Shown in pieces: positions 45,060 to 56,169 of a stretch of DNA of 64,000 bases; position 1 is the stretch's first letter; the number at the start of each line of letters is the position of its first letter. A model generated the notes under the pieces. It saw only the letters and a program-made list of their open reading frames with translations. It was not told the origin of the DNA and did not search any database. Location: contig NW_025939164.1 of the NCBI RefSeq assembly GCF_000764305.2, positions 20,057 through 84,056 of the forward strand, read 5' to 3'. This stretch comes from Hyalella azteca (lineage: Eukaryota > Arthropoda > Malacostraca > Amphipoda > Hyalellidae). A program made the translations under genes and the position numbers.

Positions 45060-47361
45060 AGAGATGGCAAAACCGCAGTGCCGACATGGATCTGATTAAA
45101 CGCCATCATTAGCGTTGAAAATCCTCTCAATAAAATGAACTCAACTATTTTTACGTTACTGTTTTCATGAAAAGTGAAGGAAAATCGCCTTATTGAATTT
45201 TAAAACAAAGGTAGATTCTTATAAAATTCGTTTTTAAGCACGTAAAATTAGAGTTGATTCGTCATATAATATTCACCATTATTGTAAGGGTCTCGGCCAC
45301 TCTAAACATCATGTTTGTAATTTATTAAGCGAAGCTGCAATTATACGGAACATTACATTCCTCGTCATTTCTTCTCTCCCAGTTCTAACTTCGAATGTTT
45401 CATCATGCATTGCATGAAATGGTCACGGCGCGAAGCTCGCTCATATTTCTCAGTCCACCGATGCAATATAAATTGCAAACGAACCAATTAAAACGCATTA
45501 TCGTATACATTGGTTTAGGTAAACGAGGATTTGCTAATTAATGAGACGGGAAATTGATAAAAAAATTCAAAACGTATGCTAACATAGGACGTACCGCAGC
45601 AGATTGACAGTTGGAAAATTTTAAGGCAAGCAATATAATTATTCTAGATAACATCTACTAGGTAATCCCCTAGGTTAGGGAAAGATTAGCGATTTACTAT
45701 GTAATTACGGCAATAGGCTTTTGCTATTCAGAAATCGATTCGTATATTCCATAAAATGGCTAACTACCGTAATCCGTATAAAACATTACAGAGCATGAAA
45801 AGTTTGTAATATAACTGCGAGCGAAACGAGTATCGTTTAATACTCTTTGCGACGGACAGAATTTAAATTAGTCTAGAATGAAAAATGGTTAGAAGACACT
45901 GCTTCTTAAAGTAGGTTTGTAAAATTAATTAGGTTGGAGGGTTCCAAGATATTTTGCTTTGAATCCCAATGTATACAGCTAAACTTTGAAATCATAACTT
46001 CAATTCGGAAAAAAGTAAAATCAACCTTTTATATAATATTATAACAATGACTGATTTTATATCACGATATAATAATAACTTGTATTAGTAATTTGAGACG
46101 CATAACATTGAAATAGAATGGAAATCAGTGACTAGTCACCAGTGTGGTGGTCACAATAAGTGGTTACCAGATATCTCCTTCTTCCCAGAGTGCATTTGAA
46201 GATTTTTGCGAGTTATAAGACTTTTTAGGTAGGATTCGAACATTAGAATGCGAGCTTTCGAATGGAACTTTTATTATGATTATTCGACGTTTCGAACAAG
46301 CAATATACATTATCAAGTAAATGAAGAATTGGTAATAAAAAATACGCTCTGGTCTTGAACAAAAAGTGCATCAAAGGACCACTTCTCCCCACCTATCTCA
46401 ATATTTCACGTTGTTATACAATTCAATTCTGATGGGAATTAATTGCACACACAAATCCAGACAAGGACTCTCACAATTTCAGCAATCACGATCTCACTTT
46501 CGTTTCTTTTTATTTTTGAAGAAAAAATGACAAACATATTAATTAGAAGACAGAATTCATCCTTAGTCAAGACTAAAACACTAACCACCTTCCAATTGAG
46601 CAGTAGATTAAAATTGAAGCTTCCACGCATTCTATAAATGAAGATTACATGACGCCTCTTTAAATGGAAGAATATGAAGTGGTCACGATCTTACACAATC
46701 GTATTGTAATGAAAACTAAGCGATTCAAGAATTCCATTAGTACCAATCATCGTACGTAGTACAATGCAACTACTAAATAAGAGCCAATAAGAAGGCGCAA
46801 GTTAAGATAATGGGAACATTTGAAATCGATATGTAAACCAGACGTTCGTGAGCAAAAATGAGGCAAAACTTGCGCGTAAGAAAGCCCAAGCTATCTAAGC
46901 TTGATCTCATATAACCTACTGCACGATTGTATTTGAAAAATTATTCTGCACCAGTATTAATTCGTCAATACACATATCGACATGAAATAGCTAGTATTTA
47001 AACCAGTGATTGATTAGTAAATTAAAGTTATATGCAGGGAGACGATATACTGTAAAAATTCAGAACAAACTACCAGAACGAACGGGAAACTGGGTGCGGT
47101 AGAAAGTACCCATCAGAAAAAACTTAATATAGACACATAGAAAAATTGAAGATTCAAAATACGCAGTGAACTAATATCAATATTTAAGTTCAGATAATTA
47201 ATAATTGCTAAAAAAATTATTGTCGCCGTTCAAATCAACAGAATTGATAATATTGCCTCTCAACTTCACGCCTACCCTTATTTTTATAAACACATTCTTA
47301 TATAAGTTGAATAATCCATTCAGTTAATTGAACACTCAAATTCTAATTTTACTAAAAATAA
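45060..47361. other. AT-rich spacer
   Basis: No supported gene or repeat. The two complementary frames at 46439-46637 are mutual shadows. Confidence 0.5.
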
Positions 47362-47485
47362 ATGAAGTTGTGACATAGAAGTGAAAAATATGAGTTACGC
47401 AGGCAGCAAGAATAAATTGTAGCAAAGTTGTGACATAGAAGTGAAAAATATGAGTTACGCAGGCAGCAAGAATAAATTGTATGCA
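47362..47485. repeat. 60-bp tandem duplication
   Basis: Two essentially identical 60-bp units (AAGTTGTGACATAGAAGTGA to GCAAGAATAAATTGTA), just past the 3' end of the exonuclease-like gene. Confidence 0.92.
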
Positions 47486-47565
47486 GACAAACCAAGTCAA
47501 GTATTCTCACAGACAACCAAAGTCTTGTGTTACATGCAAGAAATATGACAAAAACTGGTCATAGT

Positions 47566-50500
47566 TTAAGATCCTGTGAGACTCAGGAAAGCTTTTCCAC
47601 GCACGCTCTTTTTCAGCAACTTCATAACGCTTTCTATGGAAAACACGAAGGGCTCCAAACTTTCCAGAAGATTAATTTTATCAGGATTTTGGAGGATATC
47701 ATCGGAGAATAGTTCATTATTGGACAGTACAATGTGGTCAGCGCTGGTCCCTTCCACAAACATGGCTTGAGCATCATGAAACCCATTCCCATTGGGAGTT
47801 GCAAAGCCAACTGAATGAGACATTTTTTCCCCTACATTCTTTCCCTTACTCTCATGTTTGTAATTAATTCTTTCACTATTCCCCTTATGTTTGTTGCAGA
47901 TGTTAGTCTTTCCATCACGATATGACAGGGGCAGTTTAGCAGCAGGCAACCCTGCCATGCTGTGCACGACGACTTGCAATGCAAGGCAGTCCTCGATGGC
48001 ATTATGTGTTGCTGTAGACATGCCCCGAGGGCAGTAGAGTTCTGATAGAACTTCAAGCTTGAAGTTGCTTTGCTTGGGGTTCATTTTTCGGGCCCACGGG
48101 AGTGAGTCTGAGAAGCCATAAACTCTGCAAGAATAAAAGGGAAGTTAAGTGAAAAGAAAGCAATCAAGTAATATGAACTGAAATAGTATATTATTATAGT
48201 GTGCTTAGTTAATAATACAGATCAGTCAAAAAATCTTTGTTAATTGCTTCAATCACGATGAATATTTAAAATTCTTACTGACAATGTTCAAGTGAAATGT
48301 CTTAAATTTATTTGAAAATAATAATGAATCCCAATTTACTATAAGGTCCTATATACGGTACTTGGATCAACAAACTTGAAAAATAGGAAAAATGATGAAG
48401 TGGAAATAATGAATAAGGAAGGAAAAATAATGAAGTGAAGCTGCAGCAAATAACTGCTACCTTTACTGAACAATTCAGCAATGATCAGGAAAATTGCAAA
48501 AATTGTGAATGGTTAACAGACATTTGTATCCATTGTGTTTTGGGAACAGAAGAAATAGATTTGATTTTCATTACCTATATCTAATGGAAGGATTCAGTAC
48601 AATGAAGCAGATTTTAGATAGTAGTATAGCGATCATTATCTGAGGCACTAATGTAAGTATTCATTAAAGTCCTCACATGTGATCTCTCTGCATAATTCAG
48701 ATAATCAAAATTTCATATCCTAAAATTACCCCAAATAAGATGATTCTTTGTATTATGATGATTATGAGAGTACAACCTTCAATTTGTACAAGCAATGCAC
48801 ACAGTTGTACTCACAAGTCTTGGAAGGCATGCAAAAGTTGGCAGTTCCAGAGAGCAAGCAGCAGCCGTGGGGCATCAAAGCTTTTGCTGTTGTGCCCCAA
48901 GAGCAGCACAGGCCTGCCCAGCACCCGCAGCCACAACACAAACGCTGCCAGGCACTCAGAGAGACTTGTTGATGGCACACGAGTCCCCTGCACACACATC
49001 CATCAGGTGAACTCCACAATTTGCTTTTGGATTGAAGAATTTATGATCAAAATTTTATTTAACATGCAAGATAATATCAGAAACAATACCAAGCTGCGAT
49101 AATCCAGATAGTTAGATGCAGACAAATATGTTAAGGATTGCAAATGATGCAGACAAAATAAATCAAGATTTTGTCAAATCATTAAATGAGTCATTAGTAT
49201 GATTCCCACCAACACTAAAATCTAAATTAGTGTTGAGGATTGCTGATTTAAAACTCAAGTGGTGCATAAAATTGTTGAAGCTCATGATGTGTTACCAAAA
49301 ATAAACACAAACAAATTAATGATCCAAGCCTCATGCAAACTACTATCATCAGAAAATACAATGTCACAGGCATAGTATATAGGCAGTGGAAGCATTGCCT
49401 TCAACCCAAATCCAGTACCTAGTAGGTATACCACTGATGCTTGCATTCAAATGTACAAAATTAGATTCAAATTAAGACAAATATATTTTAGACATTTATT
49501 TAAGCAGGAAGGAACACTAATCTTGGCATAAGAAGCAAATAAGGAATGATCATGATCCTTTGCCCAATTTCAATTGATGTCATAATTTTGAAACTGATTA
49601 TTTATATTACAGGTATCTACCTATCTAACAACAAAATAACGAATCCCTAAAACTTGCTGGAATAGGCACTTTATTCTTTGGTTGAGAGCCTTGAAACAAA
49701 TAATGCCTACAATAAACATAAAAAAATATTCTACAGGGAAACATTTTCTACTTACATTCAAGAAGAGTGCTTCCTTTTGCTTAGTGAGGCCAGTAACTGA
49801 ACTAGCCATAGGGTCAAAGTCCCCATCAGGCAGGGCATAGGCATTAAAGATAGACTCGGGATTTCCACCATCAAGATCCAAACTTGAGCAAACACAGGCA
49901 ATCTGAACAATCTCATGTGAATAAGCTGTAAATAAAGAAAAAAATTAAAAACTATTCTTGAATTTCAATCAAACATTTCACCTTTGTAATGCAAATACAA
50001 GAAAATTAAATAAAATATTGAAAATAACAGTTAATTTTCACTTACAGAGCATGACTGGTACATACATAGGAAAATAAATGAAGAGAAAATATCAAAATCA
50101 CAATCTCATTGCATCTATTGATCTATGTAAGACACTCACCAAGTCCTGTAGTTTCCAAATCAAAGTAAACAATCATAGGATTCTGGTCTAATAGAGCCCA
50201 GCTGTCCAATTCATTTGAATAATCTTGCTGAGTTTTTATGACTCTTTTCTTTGCTTTCTTTGCAATTCCATTTTTTGGACCATTAGAGCAAGTAGCCTCA
50301 TTGGACATGGCTTTTATTTTCAATAGAGCACTACTCTTCTTTGGTGCTTTTGCAGACTTGGATTCAAGGAGTAGTGGCGGAATGGATTCTTTCATTTTTG
50401 TTCTCTCTGAATGTGCATTTGTAGAAACAACAGTGGAGGCATTTTCATCAACTGTCAAAGTATTTGATGATATTGACTGAGAGGAAGTGGAACATTTTCT

Positions 50501-51424
50501 AAAGGTTCTCTTGGATTTTACTTCTTTGGAGATAAAAGTATCAGAATTATTTGCAATATAATGAGTGGTTGAAGCATTGGAATAAGGCATTGAGGAATAA
50601 GCATTTTTTCCATCCGCAACTGAAGATGGGAAGAAACTTTGGCCAAGCACATTAGTAGAAGGCAGTGAAAGAAGCTCACATCTGCGATTTATATTAAAAG
50701 TAGACATTACACAGGAACTGATAGCAGGACATGAAGATTTCTTAACAGGAAGTGGAAGAAGATGTCAAGTCACTCGAGTGTCAATATTATTCTTGTCTCC
50801 CATGCCTGAGTCAGTTTTCACAATATGCTGCACATTCTTACTAGTCCACTGCGTGATAGCCATTGCAGTAGCATCTGTGTCTTTAATATCTCTGTGGGAA
50901 ATTTTTGCAACATCTTGCCTCAATTTGGTTGCAGCAGATAAATTACTTTTTCTGTATCCTCCAGATGCATGCTTTGAAGATGAAAGTCCACTGATCATAA
51001 TAGAAGTTTGGTTAAATTGGTTTACAGGATGAAATTCTGGTAAGGATTTTACTCCTCCTCTCTGAAGAAGCTGCTCTGGAGGTGCTACTGAAATTACATC
51101 AGCCAAACTGTTCGAATGTGTTGAAGAATGCAGTTTTAATTTTGTTAATGTGGGTGCCAAAGTTGTATCTACCTTGTCTAAATTTTCATCCTTTGTGCCA
51201 CTGAGCTTAAAATTTTTCAGTTCTGTCACATTGTCAGATTTTTCTGTAGTTTTTTCATCAACGGTTTGGTTAATAATTGGCACACAGATGACACTTTTAA
51301 AAGATAGAGAGGATTGATTGGAATCAGAAGGTGGAACATGTTGACTGATATGGTCCAAACTAACATTGCAGTTTCTTCCATTAAATTTTAAAAGATAATT
51401 AGATATTCGACGTTTGTTTGACAT
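47566..51424 (-). CDS. TREX-like DEDDh 3'-5' exonuclease, 4 exons, in-frame TGA in exon 1
   Basis: Exons 51424-50140, 49925-49756, 48987-48815 and 48124-47566 join through GT-AG introns (phases 1, 0, 2) into one 729-codon frame, interrupted only by TGA at 50767-50765. The catalytic part shows the three DEDDh motifs. Exo I is VYFDLETTGLG at the end of exon 1. Exo II is VLLLGHNSKSFDAP in exon 3. Exo III is HNAIEDCLAL in exon 4. The middle contains SLTGLTK-like SVTGLTKQKEALFLN, as in TREX enzymes, which remove 3' nucleotides from DNA. About 420 codons precede Exo I. They are Ser/Lys/Asn-rich, low complexity and probably disordered. If translation starts after the TGA (ATG at 50707), the product is about 490 residues with an intact nuclease. 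Tail ~130 residues after Exo III is unrecognised. Confidence 0.82.
50765..50767 (-). other. In-frame TGA splitting exon 1 of the TREX-like gene
   Basis: 219 open codons lie upstream and 19 open codons lead to the next ATG in the same frame. The base after TGA is C, the context most permissive to readthrough. An obvious phase-preserving intron removing it was not found: GTAAGA near 50860 to TTAAG near 50745 spans 101 nt and breaks frame. Confidence 0.75.
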
Positions 51425-52001
51425 TGTAATGGATTAATGAGCAAAAATCTGTAGAGGAAAATGAAGAAATAACAGGTAAATTTTGACTACCTAATTATTA
51501 GCTTTGACTAGAAGCAAGAAATATCTGCAATGCATACTGGTATCTCAACTAAAATCTCACAATTATTAGAGTACTGATTCACATACAACTTAGGTATGTA
51601 AGAAAATTAAAATGAGGAAGATTATTTGTTACACAGTTGTGAAGTAGAATTCTCAGTTCAAAGGTGAAGAAAATATTTTATTTACTTCAATAAATTTAGT
51701 TTGCAACAACCATCTTGATTGTCAGATAAATTTGCCAACACCGGAATGGAGAAGAGTAAGAATGGTTCTAATAGATTTTGACTATAGAATGAACATCTGA
51801 GTATGAGTATATACAAGTAACAAATGTAAATAGTATGATACCTATAAATATAGGTAGTTGTAGTAGTATAGGTAGTTAGTTGTATTAAATTAGCATCAAG
51901 AGGAAAAAAATGAGTAGTGACAGCAGACAGCTGGAACAGGAAGAGCCCAATTAAATGCATACTATGATGGACAGATGATCTCTTTTAGATGGACAGTAGA
52001 A
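51425..52001. other. 5' flank of the TREX-like gene
   Basis: AT-rich; should contain its promoter. No confident core element. A (GTAGTA)-rich patch at 51850-51890. Confidence 0.45.
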
Positions 52002-52177
52002 AAAATATAACTCAGTACTCACTAGTCACTGCAGTGAGTGACAGAGAGCGCATTTTCTCGTCGACAAAAACATGAAGTCATGGATGGATGGACAGGCAGA
52101 TGGAGATACAGACAGACATGGTGAACAGTCAAACACAATAGTGCATTTTTTTCATAAATGAGAAAATGCACTAAAAA
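52002..52177 (-). repeat. Family A hairpin repeat, copy A8 (diverged)
   Basis: Minus-strand copy with a 7-bp duplication near the palindrome (CTCACTAGTCACTGCAGTGAG) and a decayed tetranucleotide run (GGATGGATGGACAGG). Confidence 0.82.
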
Positions 52178-52339
52178 CCTCCAAGATCAAGTACCATCAA
52201 TCTTGCTCAACTAAGGGCAGCTAGATACAGTCATGCTGAAACTAAACTAAAGATTCTTGGCACTGTTGCCATTGGCAAACTTACAAATATTTTGAATAAA
52301 GGAAAATTACCTACTCTCTAGTATGGAATATATCTACTT

Positions 52340-52460
52340 GGCGAGCCGCGACTGAATTTTTCGAGCCGTGGTTTTATGGATTTGCCAGCCGTGATTCCAT
52401 TTCTACAAGCCGTGATTCTATTTCACCGAGCCATGAATTCCATATCTCGGCCATGAAAAG
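52340..52460. repeat. Degenerate ~29-bp repeats, 4-5 units
   Basis: Recurring GAGCCGTGATTCCATTT-like units (AGCCGCGACTGAATTTT, AGCCGTGGTTTTATGGATTT, AGCCGTGATTCCATTTC, AGCCGTGATTCTATTTC, AGCCATGAATTCCATAT). Sits just outside the left inverted repeat of the MULE region. Confidence 0.72.
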
Positions 52461-52483
52461 CCATTTACGAGGTGCACGAGATT

Positions 52484-52545
52484 TCATACCTACTGAAATT
52501 ATATGATATTAGAGCTGCGATATTTCAGACAAAAATAGGACTTTT
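52484..52545 (+). repeat. Left inverted repeat flanking the MULE region
   Basis: GAGATTTCATACCTACTGAA, then ATTATATGATATTAGAGCTG, then ACTTTTCCAG. Matches 59526-59600 in inverted orientation with few differences over ~70 bp. Possible terminus of a ~7.1-kb element carrying the transposase. Confidence 0.6.
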
Positions 52546-53740
52546 CCAGACTAGCCTACTCTGGATTCTGGACAGACCATGAGTCAGGATGAGTGAAAGC
52601 CATACAAGCAGAATCATTTAAAATTACTCTTATTTAAAGTATTTATACATGAACAGTTACCACAGAAAATGTTGATTAATTTTCCACAATTATATACCGG
52701 TAATTGAGAATCATGTGCGGCTGATGGGCATTGGGCTGACCTAGCAAACAGCAAGAAAAACACCTCAAAACAATCAAATCATACCCTTAAAAACAGAAGA
52801 CATAGTACTACCTAGTAATGGCACTCGCCAGTGAGTCGCCACTCAATACATTTGTATTCCCAAATACAACATCATACATGAACTCCACGCCACCCACCAT
52901 TTAACTCAAAGCCCAGACTAAGCAAATAAATCTGCAAATATTACCCAACTTTACGCACAATGAAGAATTTAAAAAATGAAATTTGTTGCTTGCCTTTAAT
53001 TTGTACTCTTGTAGCTAATATGCTTGTACTCTTAGTAAAATTCAATTGTACTGCAAAATATTATTTTATTGTGGTATATACTAATACTACTAATAATACT
53101 ATATCGGATTGAGCATTGAGGCAGACAACTTGACAAGGATCACAACATTTTTCAATGTACTTGATGCAAATCGGCCTGAGTTATAATGAAATCTTCAGTG
53201 TTGATTTATGAAGCTTACTTTTGTATTCGAGTAGGTATTAAGCGAATGAATGAACTGATGGCAAATGCTAACTCATTATATTCTTGATTGCATCATAGCC
53301 GAAAATTACCATGAAGCAAGCTTGGTATAATTATTATGGCAGATTAACAAAGTTTTGATTGAATTAATATCATCTCGTGACTAATTTCAGTGTCGTGTGA
53401 ATTTTCGTCAGACAAAGCTATAACAGTTACAAAGTCTCAACAAAGGCTCAAAATCGTCTTGCCGCTAGACATGTTTGTGCTATTGAGTCAATAGACGAAA
53501 TGACGAAAACAACTCTTAGAATAGAACAATCTACCGTGCTTCTAGTACTGAATCTACTCTGACAGTTAAACATCTAATATTGATAGGGTTTATTATAATG
53601 ATAGAGATTATCTCAGCTGTCTGAAAACAGTTTTAGTTTTTAGTTACCGATTCGTTACATTCACAGTTAATACACAGTTAATAAAAGCAGTAGGCACACA
53701 TACAAGACAGCAGGCACGCACACAAGAGAATGGACAAAAA
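52546..53740. other. AT-rich spacer
   Basis: Nothing supported between the left inverted repeat and repeat D3. Confidence 0.45.
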
Positions 53741-54066
53741 TTCGAACCTAACTTCAAATGCGGTGAACGTAAAATTACTTTATTTAACGATGTCTGGAAG
53801 TCATATTCGATCCGCGGCCTGGTGGTGCACCGTTAGTCCATTCGAAGCACGGCAGTGGTGGTCTCCGACAGGCGTCCCAAAGCAGCGTTGCCAGATGTTA
53901 TATTTCTATACCAGATTTGGGTCGCCTGCCGAAGAGTCGAAGACCACCACTGCCCTGGATGTAATGGACCATCATGATTCCTGCCTACCGGAACGTAGCC
54001 TTCAACACTTCGAGCCGTCCGTATCTAGGCCGTGGGTCGAACCAGCCCTCGGTTCTAACCGTTGAG
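53741..54066 (+). repeat. Family D dispersed repeat, copy D3 (permuted)
   Basis: Contains block z (53741-53780), block y (53803-53823) and block x (53930-54020) on the opposite strand from D1/D2. Read on the matching strand the order is x-y-z, a circular permutation of y-z-x in D1. It ends about 150 bp before the MULE transposase frame. Confidence 0.68.
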
Positions 54067-54159
54067 GCAGGAGGTTGTTTGTGCTGAGCTCCCGTGACAG
54101 TAGTCGGCTTCGGCCGGCTGCTACGTCATCTTTCTGGAACTATCCTCCTCAAACTTTGA

Positions 54160-55818
54160 AAATGCCGTACTGTCCCGCTCCGAGGCGTTGAGCCGGCGAA
54201 TGGTACGACCAGCTATAAAGTGAATACTGAAAATGTTATTGTTCCTGTTTCTCTCCTTGTGCATGCCTTCTCATCTACTGCTTCTTCTTGCGCCAAATGC
54301 GGTGGCCCTTGCAGCGTATCTGTTGACAGAGAGTACACTGTGCCCAAAATTACTAGGGTTTGTCTCCAGTGTGCTGCTATAACAACAGTTTACACCCCGA
54401 ACAAGGTCACTGGCATTGATGGTGAGGTTTCCAATTTCAATATGGATAACCTGAGCTGCGTCTTCTACGCGCTAATGAATAGCGATGGTTATGCTGGAAG
54501 TCATAGGTCATGCGCTGGATTTTCCTTGAAAGGCTTCAGTAAGAAAGCATTCTACAGTCATGCTTCATACTTGTACAATCAGATGCGCATTTTTTTCGGC
54601 ATGAAGCAGCGTGAAGTTGTCGAAGCCGTGCGTCAATACTACGTGAATTCTGAAGGTAGAGATGACGACGGACTTCTTGACATTGAAGTGAGCTTCGATG
54701 GCACTTGGATGACTAGAGGTCATAAGTCGCACCTTGGTATCGGCCTGATTGTTGAGTGCAATACCGGTTTGGCGATTGATTTTGAAGTCATTTCAAACTA
54801 TTGCCAACGCTGCAATGCTTACGAAAAGCGTCTGAGCGCTGATGAGTTTGCTGAATGGAAGCGACTCCGTCATGCGAGATGTATGAAAAATTTCGATGGC
54901 AAGGCTGGTGCTTTTGAAAAGGAAGCCGCGGTTAGGCTCTGGGGCAGGTCTACCCAACTAGGCCTAAGATATGTAACTTTCCTAAGCGACGGCAACTCCA
55001 ACGCATACAAGGCTGTCTGTGAAATGAATGACGGTCACGGGCCTTATGATGTCAATGTTGAGAAAGAGGACTGCATAAATCATGTCGCCAAGAGGTTAGG
55101 CTCACGCCTCAGAGCTCTAAAGAATAAGTCCAAGGTTGTTACCACGACAAAGGCCGGCAAGCAAGTCATGAAGAGCATGTATGCTGGGGCAGGCAAGCTG
55201 ACCGATGGAGTGATAGATTTATTGACAAGGCATTTCGGTCAGAACCTCCGGAAGCACAACTCGTCTGCTGATGTTGCCACCGTGAGAGAATCAATCCTTG
55301 CCACTTACTATCACTCAAGTAGCACTGATGCACGCCCCAGACACGCATCTTGCCCCCATGGAGCACAATCCTGGTGTTGGGTTCAACGAGCAGAAGCTGC
55401 TAATAAGACACCTGAGCCTCACTCCACCAAGTCACTCCACCTTGCTGGTATGTCCCAGGAGCTCCTGAAGGGTATTCTCCAGGTATATGTTGATTTGTGC
55501 AGTGACCAACTGTTGAAACGCTGTGTCAAGCAGCGAACTCAAAACTCCAACGAAAGCCTCCATTCCAAGATCTGGCCAAGGTGCTCAAAGGAGAAATTTG
55601 CTTCACTTGACCGCGTCTTATTCGTTGCTCGTGGCACGGTCTTGGACCACAACATTGGATACGAGAAAGGAAACCTTCTTGTAGCTCTTGGATTGCGAAC
55701 GCCTGACCACCTAAACATGTTGAAGGTAAAGGCTGCTGAAGTGACGACTCCAAGCCGCAAACCAAGAAAGACGCGCGCGGCCACTCCCAGCACTGGGTAC
55801 GGCGCAGGGAATTTCTAA
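54160..55818 (+). CDS. Mutator-like (MULE) transposase, uninterrupted frame
   Basis: Open from just after a TGA at 54157 to TAA at 55818. There is no ATG before the conserved part: the first plausible start codon upstream of it is GTG at 54220, and the first in-frame ATG (residue 75, counting from 54220) would cut off the zinc-ribbon. A spliced upstream exon is therefore likely. Counting from 54220 (532 residues): a zinc-ribbon-like pair CAKCGGPC (24-31) and CLQC (48-51); D160 in SFDGTWMTRG; D257 in FLSDGNSNAY; the MULE C-x2-H in DCINHVAKRLG (285-288); E445 in NSNESLHSKIW. These give a DDE catalytic triad. The tail is basic (PSRKPRKTRA) and may bind DNA or target the nucleus. Length is normal for the group. 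No stops or frameshifts, so it may be recently active. Confidence 0.88.
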   Translation, partial: KCRTVPLRGVEPANGTTSYKVNTENVIVPVSLLVHAFSSTASSCAKCGGPCSVSVDREYTVPKITRVCLQCAAITTVYTPNKVTGIDGEVSNFNMDNLSCVFYALMNSDGYAGSHRSCAGFSLKGFSKKAFYSHASYLYNQMRIFFGMKQREVVEAVRQYYVNSEGRDDDGLLDIEVSFDGTWMTRGHKSHLGIGLIVECNTGLAIDFEVISNYCQRCNAYEKRLSADEFAEWKRLRHARCMKNFDGKAGAFEKEAAVRLWGRSTQLGLRYVTFLSDGNSNAYKAVCEMNDGHGPYDVNVEKEDCINHVAKRLGSRLRALKNKSKVVTTTKAGKQVMKSMYAGAGKLTDGVIDLLTRHFGQNLRKHNSSADVATVRESILATYYHSSSTDARPRHASCPHGAQSWCWVQRAEAANKTPEPHSTKSLHLAGMSQELLKGILQVYVDLCSDQLLKRCVKQRTQNSNESLHSKIWPRCSKEKFASLDRVLFVARGTVLDHNIGYEKGNLLVALGLRTPDHLNMLKVKAAEVTTPSRKPRKTRAATPSTGYGAGNF

Positions 55819-56165
55819 ATTCCTTTCTTCTTCATTCTTCTCTTTTCTTGATTATGGGGTAAGTTGTTCATATCGACCCCATTTTCTTCCAATAATTCTT
55901 CTCTTTTTTTCTCAATTTCCTTCTCTCCATTTTTTTTCTTATTCTTATAATTTTTTTCTTTTATTTATTATCATTCAGTGCCGACTGGACAACAACGAGT
56001 CGTTGGCCACGATGATACCCTCGATTTCATTTGAGTAATAGGCGAGGACGTATTTAATGCTAATTAAATACCGAGCCGGGGATCCAGAGCCAGGCACTGG
56101 ATAAATTTCAATACATTTTGTTATTTAATATATTATATTTTTTCTTTCCTTTTTTCGAAGTACAA
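55819..56165. other. 3' flank of the transposase
   Basis: Pyrimidine-rich (TTCTTCTCTTTT-type) then AT-rich. No gene. Confidence 0.45.
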
Positions 56166-56169
56166 TTTC

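Noticed and set aside
50745..50860. Short intron removing the TGA from the TREX-like gene
   Set aside because: The best donor and acceptor (GTAAGA, TTAAG) are 101 nt apart, which breaks the frame; the next acceptor (CTATCAG) gives 124 nt, also out of frame.
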